Below are positions 8,020 through 12,569 of a DNA stretch of 12,569 nucleotides, piece after piece. Under the pieces are notes generated by a model that was not told where the DNA came from, did not search any database, and worked only from the letters and a program-made list of their open reading frames with translations. A program made the position numbers and the translations under genes. Origin of the DNA: Bacteroidota bacterium (GTDB taxonomy: Bacteria > Bacteroidota > Bacteroidia > Flavobacteriales > Flavobacteriaceae); contig JABHYI010000081.1 of the NCBI GenBank assembly GCA_018656255.1, positions 1 to 12,569 of the forward strand, written 5' to 3'. How positions within the stretch are numbered: position 1 is the first letter of the stretch; every line of letters begins with the position of its first letter.

Positions 8020-8802
8020 ATGAAGTCTCTCAAACTAAGGGTAAGTATAGTGCAGTCTAACTTGCACTGGGAAAACCCACAGGCAAATAGAGCTCATTTT
8101 TCTAAAATACTCAGCCCACTGGCAAACACCACAGATTTAATTGTGTTGCCAGAGATGTTTACCACAGGGTTTTCTATGAATGCGGAGCATCTTTCAGAAA
8201 CTCAAAATGGAGACACCTTGCAGTGGCTTATTACAACGTCAAAACTTCTTTCTTGTGCCATTGTAGGAACTATCATTATAAAAGATGGGGATGATTTTTA
8301 CAACAGGTTACTTTTTGTAACTCCACTTGGAGAGATACACACCTATGATAAAAAACACACCTTTACCTTGGCCGGTGAGCATCAGGTTTTCACATCTGGA
8401 GTTGCGCGTGTTTTTATTGAATATTTAGGGTTTAAAATTTGCCCATTGATATGCTATGATTTGCGTTTTCCTGTTTGGGCCCGCAATAATGTAGGGTATG
8501 ATGTGCTGTTGTACACTGCCAATTGGCCACAAAAGCGAATTGCTGCTTGGGATGTTTTGTTGCAGGCGAGGGCTATTGAAAACATGAGTTATTGTATAGG
8601 TGTAAACAGAATTGGCCAAGATGGAAATGGGCATATGTACCCGGGGCACTCTGCAGTATACGATTGTTTGGGTAAACAACTCTCTACCCAAGAGTATGAA
8701 ACAGCATTTATACAAACCATCACCTTAGATAAACAGCATATACAAAGCACTAGAGACGCCTTAGAGTTTCTAAAAGACGCAGATGATTTTACTTTAAGGT
8801 AA
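8020..8802 (+). CDS. Nitrilase-superfamily omega-amidase (YafV/Nit2-like)
   Basis: A 260-residue carbon-nitrogen hydrolase, likely cytoplasmic. The Glu-Lys-Cys catalytic triad of the superfamily is visible: Glu45 in LPEMFTTGF, Lys111 in YDKKHTF and the nucleophile Cys145 in ICYDLRFPVW. The stretch TFTLAGEHQVFTSG after the lysine and PEMFTTGF are typical of the YafV/omega-amidase branch, whose members hydrolyse 2-oxoglutaramate or 2-oxosuccinamate to the oxo acid and ammonia, i.e. metabolite repair after glutamine transamination. The substrate is inferred from the family, not shown. The gene begins 4 nt after the ankyrin gene's stop. Its 3' end overlaps the convergent lipoprotein gene by 14 bp (8789-8802), and no terminator is visible between them. 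Confidence 0.9.
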   Translation: MKSLKLRVSIVQSNLHWENPQANRAHFSKILSPLANTTDLIVLPEMFTTGFSMNAEHLSETQNGDTLQWLITTSKLLSCAIVGTIIIKDGDDFYNRLLFVTPLGEIHTYDKKHTFTLAGEHQVFTSGVARVFIEYLGFKICPLICYDLRFPVWARNNVGYDVLLYTANWPQKRIAAWDVLLQARAIENMSYCIGVNRIGQDGNGHMYPGHSAVYDCLGKQLSTQEYETAFIQTITLDKQHIQSTRDALEFLKDADDFTLR

Positions 8803-10414
8803 AGGTTTCACTCCAGCTCCAATTGGCGCGCAGTTCTATTATTGAAGGGTAGTACACCACCCTCTCTGGCGCTAGTTTATCAAGGAAGTTTCCTGGATCC
8901 CAAATTTTATTTTTGTTTTGATCCACAATAAGGCGAATAAAGTACTTGCCAGGGTTAATGTGCTCAAAAAATACAGGGGCATTTGCCTCTAGGTAGGTCT
9001 GTTTCACCACCTTAAATTTTTCATCAATAAGTTCTATAAGTAATGGGAATTCATCTGCATTATCAAGAGTAAGATTTAGAGACGCAAAATCTGCAATGGG
9101 TTTTACTTGTTGCCTATACACAACAGAGTCATTGATGTTTGATAGGTAATCTGTCAAAGCGCCATTGCGCAGAGTGATGCTATAGAGCTGTTCTTCTTGT
9201 TTGTCAAAAACAATCTGGGCAGCATTTTCTTTGGTATTTATTTGCGCCACAAAGTCTATGGCTAGGGAGTCTTTAGTAACTACAGAAATTTTCTCTGAAT
9301 TTATAGTAATTAAAGGTGTATTTGCTTTTAGCTTTAGGGTATCCCCTAAAGATATCAACCTATCGTTAATAGCCGTAAGGCGTAAAGAGTCTGAGTATAG
9401 TTCTCTAAAGCGCACCGTGGTAGTATCAATCTGTAGTTTGTTTTTTGTAACAAATACCAGAGAATCTTCAGTAACCTTTGGTTTAAACCAAAAGTTTAGG
9501 GTATCTCTACCAGGCTGTTTTATAATCCGGTATTGAAAATCCTCCTGCATTTGCGTGAGTAAGGTAATTTGATAATTGTCTGTTTTTCCCTCATACCCAA
9601 AAGAGATTCTATTGCTGCTCTCTAGCTTTGGGCGTGTTGGTTTAAAATCTGGCACTTCTTTAAACAGTCTTAACTCAAAGAGGCTGTCTGTAGGGATGGT
9701 AATAAGGTCTTTATAAAAGCCTATTTTATCTGTCTTAGGCTGGAAGGTATAGTTTCTAGTTTGCTCCTTTAGGGCGATAAGTTGGTAGGTGCCCTGCTTG
9801 AGATTGCTTAATTCAAAATTGTTTGTTTCATTAATGGTCGTGGTAATGTAGGTGGGTTTCTCTAGAAACACTAAGGAGTCTTTGTAAGACTGGTCTACTT
9901 GATATAAAGCAACAGTTGTTGGAAAATCTGTTACAGGAAGCAGGGCATCAATAGCAGTTCCTTTTAAAGTTAGGCTATCAATATAACTCCCTGTAGAAAA
10001 CACATACTTATAATTTGGAAATAGATTTCCTTCATTATTGTCTTGAATACTATTTCCGAAGTTAAAACTATAGGTTGTGTTGTTTTTAAGGGTGTCTAGA
10101 ATTTTTATTTTCAACACCTTAGAAACACTCAATGGGGTTATTATAGGCGCGTATTTTAGTGGTGGAGAAATAATAAGCTCCTTGGAAATATCCTTGAGTT
10201 TTATAAATTCATCAAAGGTGATACGAATTTCATTGTTTTTGAAATTGGTCGTAAAATTCTCTGGAGCGCTACGCAAAATAACTGGCGCAATAGTATCACG
10301 AAGCCCGCCGCTGGGTCTTCCTTTTTTTGCGCAATCTGTAAAAGAAAGCAGAAAAAGAAATACAATGGGTATGTATAAAAGGCGATACGTATTTGAGTGG
10401 TGTTGCTGTTGCAT
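8789..10414 (-). CDS. Ig-like (SbsA/Big_5-type) domain lipoprotein
   Basis: A 541-residue predicted lipoprotein of unknown role. From the ATG at 10414 the protein has a signal peptide with hydrophobic core LLYIPIVFLFLLSF and a candidate lipidated cysteine at residue 28, followed by AKKGRPSGG. This tail is characteristic of flavobacterial members, although Asp at -1 to the cysteine is not canonical. Residues about 40-142 form a bacterial Ig-like (Big_5) domain (APVILRSAPENF, ITFDEFIKL). The middle is beta-rich with no recognised motif. Near the end, DQNKNKIWDPG at about 498-508 resembles a calcium-binding loop after a prealbumin-like beta segment. The frame stays open to a TTG at 10501 inside comF, but that would put 29 residues before the signal peptide and pass over the likely promoter, so I chose 10414. 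comF lies 61 bp upstream on the same strand. Confidence 0.85.
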   Translation of the reverse strand: MQQQHHSNTYRLLYIPIVFLFLLSFTDCAKKGRPSGGLRDTIAPVILRSAPENFTTNFKNNEIRITFDEFIKLKDISKELIISPPLKYAPIITPLSVSKVLKIKILDTLKNNTTYSFNFGNSIQDNNEGNLFPNYKYVFSTGSYIDSLTLKGTAIDALLPVTDFPTTVALYQVDQSYKDSLVFLEKPTYITTTINETNNFELSNLKQGTYQLIALKEQTRNYTFQPKTDKIGFYKDLITIPTDSLFELRLFKEVPDFKPTRPKLESSNRISFGYEGKTDNYQITLLTQMQEDFQYRIIKQPGRDTLNFWFKPKVTEDSLVFVTKNKLQIDTTTVRFRELYSDSLRLTAINDRLISLGDTLKLKANTPLITINSEKISVVTKDSLAIDFVAQINTKENAAQIVFDKQEEQLYSITLRNGALTDYLSNINDSVVYRQQVKPIADFASLNLTLDNADEFPLLIELIDEKFKVVKQTYLEANAPVFFEHINPGKYFIRLIVDQNKNKIWDPGNFLDKLAPERVVYYPSIIELRANWSWSETFTLK

Positions 10415-10423
10415 AGTACCCAA

Positions 10424-10431
10424 CAAAAATA
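10424..10431 (-). promoter_or_regulatory. Candidate -7 element for the Ig-like lipoprotein gene
   Basis: On the minus strand TATTTTTG at 10431-10424 is a perfect TAnnTTTG match ending 9 bp before the ATG at 10414. No matching TTG was found upstream at the usual spacing. If used, the leader would be only a few bases. Otherwise the gene would be read from comF. Confidence 0.45.
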
Positions 10432-10462
10432 GGAAAAGTTTTATTGTAACGCTCTTTAAAAA

Positions 10463-10476
10463 ATAGAGATCTCTAT
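10463..10476. repeat. 14-bp perfect palindrome at the end of comF
   Basis: ATAGAGATCTCTAT is its own reverse complement and begins within the comF stop codon. Read on the minus strand it can fold as a 5-bp stem with a GATC loop followed by TTTTTT, so it may be a weak intrinsic terminator of comF. It could equally be a dyad protein site between comF and the lipoprotein promoter. The stem is short and AT-rich, so neither role is secure. Confidence 0.4.
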
Positions 10477-11162
10477 CACAGAGAAATTGCCATGGTGGCA
10501 ATACTAATTTTTACATTTTCTGCTTGTTGTAATAGCACAGCACAACTCTCTAAAGTAGCTCCAGTGGTAACAATGTCATCAACAAGTAAAATGTGCTTGT
10601 CTTTAATCTTCGCTGAGTTTATAAGGGTAAATTCTTGGTTGTCTTGGATTCTTTTACCCCTTGTTTTAAAAACTTGTGAGTCTGTTTTTGAGACCTTGAC
10701 CAGCACATCTTCCAGATAAACAATGTCAAGAACCTCGGCAATTGCCTTGCCAAAACCTGTTACTTGGTTATACCCTCTCGCTTTTTGTTTGTCTTTGTGA
10801 AGCGGCACACCAACCACTACATCAATGTTTTTATAGGCAGGTATCTCTGAGAGTTCTGCCCCAAGCCAGTAGCCCAGAAAAGCGCTGATCTCTTCTTGCT
10901 TCTTATACTTAAGATTGTGTAATAATGTTTGTGTGATGCCTTTTTTTTGAAACTTTAAAAGAGCGGTTGCTTCTTGGATAGCCACCCTGCCGTAAAATAT
11001 GTTTTTTAGGGTATCTGCCTTTGTTATATGAAATCCAGCCAATGTTGCCTGGTGCCTACAAGTGGTGCAAATAATTTGTTCATGAGCAGTGAGAACTCCC
11101 CCACAACCATTGCAGATTTTTGGAAATAAAAGATCTAAAAGGGAGTTGAGTATCTTAAGCAT
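10476..11162 (-). CDS. comF: ComF family protein (phosphoribosyltransferase-like, competence-type)
   Basis: A 228-residue ComF/GntX family protein. The N-terminus carries a zinc-finger pattern of two CxxC pairs: Cys17/Cys20 in CNGC and Cys32/Cys35 in CTTC. The C-terminal half is a type I phosphoribosyltransferase fold with the PRPP-binding signature ILLVDDIVTTGAT at 191-203, and the family motif PLHKDKQKARGYNQV at 120-134. ComF proteins are needed for DNA uptake in naturally transformable bacteria, but they also occur widely in species not known to be competent, and no other competence gene is present here. Automatic annotation as amidophosphoribosyltransferase is common; the glutaminase domain of PurF is absent. 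The ATG at 11162 is 62 bp from the divergent coiled-coil gene; no promoter could be recognised for it. Confidence 0.92.
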   Translation of the reverse strand: MLKILNSLLDLLFPKICNGCGGVLTAHEQIICTTCRHQATLAGFHITKADTLKNIFYGRVAIQEATALLKFQKKGITQTLLHNLKYKKQEEISAFLGYWLGAELSEIPAYKNIDVVVGVPLHKDKQKARGYNQVTGFGKAIAEVLDIVYLEDVLVKVSKTDSQVFKTRGKRIQDNQEFTLINSAKIKDKHILLVDDIVTTGATLESCAVLLQQAENVKISIATMAISL

Positions 11163-11178
11163 TACTTTTTAGTTTTAG

Positions 11179-11186
11179 TACCTTTG
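11179..11186 (+). promoter_or_regulatory. Candidate -7 element for the coiled-coil protein gene
   Basis: TACCTTTG is a perfect TAnnTTTG match in the 62-bp divergent gap, 38 bp before the ATG at 11225, giving a leader of about 30 nt. The nearest TTG (11146-11148) is about 30 nt upstream, too far for a standard -33 element. Confidence 0.5.
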
Positions 11187-11224
11187 GCATCTGTAATGTA
11201 ATAAATTAACACCAAACACACATC

Positions 11225-12109
11225 ATGACAACTCAAAGCAGTAACAATAATCGTGCAAAGATTTTAATAGGCCTATTGGTGGTTTTGTTAGTATCCTTAG
11301 CGGGGTATACCTATACATTGATTCAGCAAAATAAAGAAACAGTACTTTTTTTAGAGGCAGATAAAGCAGAGGTTCAAAAAGAGCTGGAAGCCATTGTTGT
11401 TTCTTACAATGAGATTTTGCAAGACAATGAGCTTAAAGACAATGAGTTAATAGCCGCAAGAGACCGCATTGTAGTACTTCTAGACTCTGTCAAAAATTAC
11501 AAGGCCAATCTTTCTATAATTAACAGATACAAGGCCCAGGTTAGAGGCTTAAAAAATGAGCGCACACAACTCTTTAAACGCGCAGATAGTTTACTAATTG
11601 TCACTCAGCGATTGGCCATAGAGAAAGACAGCACAACCGCGGTTTTAAATAAAACTATTAAAGTCGTAGACTCTGTAACAACAGCAAATACTCAACTGTT
11701 TAACTCTTTAGAGAAAGGTGCTTTGATTGGTATTACCAATCTAGATGCTACGGCTATTATTGTACGTAAGGGAGGTAAAATAAAACAAACCAAGCGCGCC
11801 AGTAGAGCAGATAAAATTAGGGTTTGTTACACCATAGCGCCAAATACCTTGGCACAGGCAGGAGATAGGGTATTATATGTCCAGGTTATTAATCCTGATA
11901 ATAACATCATTGGAGATAAATCAAACATCACCTTTGGCCAAGATCTACTAACCTACAGCAAAAGCGAAATTGTTTTTTATGAAAACAAAGCCCTTGATGT
12001 ATGTGCAATTGTAGGCACTACAGGCCAAGATGTATTAAAGGGGTTGTATACCATCAATATTTTTGATGCTCAGAGGCAAATTGGGAGTACAACACTCATG
12101 TTAAAGTAA
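11225..12109 (+). CDS. Membrane-anchored coiled-coil protein of unknown function
   Basis: A 294-residue protein I do not assign to a function. One transmembrane helix at about residues 12-33 follows a short polar N-terminus containing an Arg and a Lys, suggesting an N-in anchor with the rest in the periplasm. Residues about 36-160 are rich in Glu, Lys, Gln and regularly spaced Leu/Ile/Val, typical of a long coiled coil. Residues about 165-294 are beta-rich and end in NIFDAQRQIGSTTLMLK. Cys201 and Cys260 are the only cysteines and could form a disulfide if the domain is periplasmic. Related flavobacterial proteins are, as I recall, sometimes labelled chromosome-partitioning ParA; no Walker A motif is present, so that label does not fit. 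It stands between comF (divergent) and glyS, and a terminator follows 24 bp after its stop. Confidence 0.85.
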   Translation: MTTQSSNNNRAKILIGLLVVLLVSLAGYTYTLIQQNKETVLFLEADKAEVQKELEAIVVSYNEILQDNELKDNELIAARDRIVVLLDSVKNYKANLSIINRYKAQVRGLKNERTQLFKRADSLLIVTQRLAIEKDSTTAVLNKTIKVVDSVTTANTQLFNSLEKGALIGITNLDATAIIVRKGGKIKQTKRASRADKIRVCYTIAPNTLAQAGDRVLYVQVINPDNNIIGDKSNITFGQDLLTYSKSEIVFYENKALDVCAIVGTTGQDVLKGLYTINIFDAQRQIGSTTLMLK

Positions 12110-12133
12110 GATTTCAAAAAATACTTAAAAAAT

Positions 12134-12168
12134 AAAATCTGCTGCCCATCATATGGCAGTGGATTTTT
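12134..12168 (+). terminator. Hairpin terminator between the coiled-coil gene and glyS
   Basis: The arms AAAATCTGCTGCC (12134-12146) and GGCAGTGGATTTT (12155-12167) pair over 13 positions, eleven Watson-Crick and two G-U, around an 8-nt loop. The 3' arm ends in five T residues (12164-12168). It is placed to end transcription of the coiled-coil gene and directly abuts the glyS -7 element. Confidence 0.7.
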
Positions 12169-12169
12169 A

Positions 12170-12177
12170 TATTTTTG
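12170..12177 (+). promoter_or_regulatory. Candidate -7 element for glyS
   Basis: TATTTTTG is a perfect TAnnTTTG match that ends 4 bp before the glyS ATG at 12182. Transcription from it would begin at or next to the start codon, giving a leaderless message. No TTG lies at the usual upstream distance; that region is occupied by the terminator hairpin. Confidence 0.5.
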
Positions 12178-12181
12178 TGCT

Positions 12182-12569
12182 ATGGCAAACAATGAAGATC
12201 AATTCAAAAAAGTAATTTCTCATGCAAAGGAGTATGGGTACATCTTTGGTTCTAGTGAAATCTATGACGGGCTAAGTGCGGTGTATGATTACGCTCAAAA
12301 TGGGGTAGAATTAAAAAAGAACATACGCGAGTACTGGTGGAAAAGTATGGTGTACATGCATCAAAATATTGTGGGCTTAGACGCCGCAATACTAATGCAC
12401 CCAAAAACCTGGAAAGCTTCTGGTCACGTTGATGCCTTCAGTGATCCGCTTATAGATAACAAAGACTCTAAAAAAAGATATCGCGCAGATGTTTTGATTG
12501 AGGATCATGCAGAGAAACTTGAAAATAAAGCTCAAAAAGAAATCACTAAAGCAAAAAAACGTTTTGGAG
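12182..12569 (+). CDS. glyS: Glycyl-tRNA synthetase (class II, single-chain type), 3' end off the window
   Basis: Charges tRNA-Gly with glycine in the cytoplasm. The frame from the ATG at 12182 runs open to the right edge, giving 129 residues of a protein normally of about 500. It begins MANNEDQFKKVISHAKEYGY, followed by FGSSEIYDGLSAVYDYAQNG, the N-terminal class II catalytic segment of the homodimeric GlyRS found in Bacteroidota, archaea and eukaryotes. HPKTWKASGHVDAFSDP (about residues 74-90) and IDNKDSKKRYRADVLIED after it are highly conserved in that family. The alpha2/beta2 enzyme of many other bacteria is a different protein. The segment YDYAQNG has Ala-Gln where many family members have Gly-Pro. 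The start is supported by the family-typical N-terminus; the nearest promoter element is only 4 bp upstream. Confidence 0.95.
   Translation, partial: MANNEDQFKKVISHAKEYGYIFGSSEIYDGLSAVYDYAQNGVELKKNIREYWWKSMVYMHQNIVGLDAAILMHPKTWKASGHVDAFSDPLIDNKDSKKRYRADVLIEDHAEKLENKAQKEITKAKKRFG

Noticed and set aside
10077..10466. A 129-codon plus-strand frame opposite the lipoprotein N-terminus
   Set aside because: It is antisense to a well-supported signal peptide and Ig-like domain, has no promoter or recognisable protein features, and is a shadow of the real gene.
11225..12109. Chromosome-partitioning ParA identity for the coiled-coil protein
   Set aside because: There is no Walker A or other ATPase motif; the protein has a membrane anchor and coiled coil instead.
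12134..12168. T-box or other riboswitch in front of glyS
   Set aside because: It is a single simple hairpin with a T-run, with no specifier loop or antiterminator alternative, and the glyS promoter appears to lie after it.
1..12569. Mobile element, prophage, CRISPR, tRNA or defence system
   Set aside because: I saw no transposase or integrase, no regularly spaced repeats, no tRNA-like cloverleaf in any gap, and base use looks uniform across genes.

Overview
The window looks like ordinary core chromosome from a member of the Flavobacteriaceae (Bacteroidota). The base composition is AT-rich. Genes lack clear Shine-Dalgarno sequences. Several genes have the Bacteroidota -7 promoter element TAnnTTTG a short distance upstream. 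The gene families also fit: a fused di-heme (type B) succinate dehydrogenase, a flavobacterial Ig-like lipoprotein next to comF, and a single-chain bacterial/eukaryotic-type glycyl-tRNA synthetase. I cannot name the genus.

Layout from left to right. (1) 1-825, minus: the N-terminal 275 residues of an aminopeptidase P (the rest lies off the left edge), with a good promoter. (2) 1035-3878, plus: a large secreted BNR/Asp-box beta-propeller protein. (3) 3994-7439, plus: a complete sdhCAB operon for succinate:quinone oxidoreductase, with a strong promoter in front of sdhC and a perfect 14-bp-arm terminator after sdhB. (4) 7548-8802, plus: a two-gene unit of an ankyrin-repeat protein and a nitrilase-superfamily omega-amidase. 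(5) 8789-11162, minus: comF followed by an Ig-like lipoprotein, whose 3' end overlaps the omega-amidase gene by 14 bp tail to tail. (6) 11225-12109, plus: a membrane-anchored coiled-coil protein of unknown function, divergent from comF. (7) 12182-12569, plus: the first 129 residues of glyS, cut by the right edge.

The only genes that clearly form one machine are sdhC, sdhA and sdhB. Together they give a membrane complex oxidising succinate to fumarate and passing electrons through FAD, three Fe-S clusters and two hemes b to (probably) menaquinone. The rest are housekeeping or hypothetical genes whose adjacency does not by itself imply a joint function.

I found no mobile element, CRISPR array, tRNA, rRNA, phage gene or defence system, and no convincing undescribed system. 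The points worth a second look are small: two start-codon corrections supported by promoter positions, a near-palindromic convergent gene overlap, a terminator that abuts the glyS promoter with a probably leaderless glyS mRNA, two small symmetric DNA sites, and an ambiguous C-terminal secretion signal on the beta-propeller protein. No intergenic stretch exceeds 300 bp.
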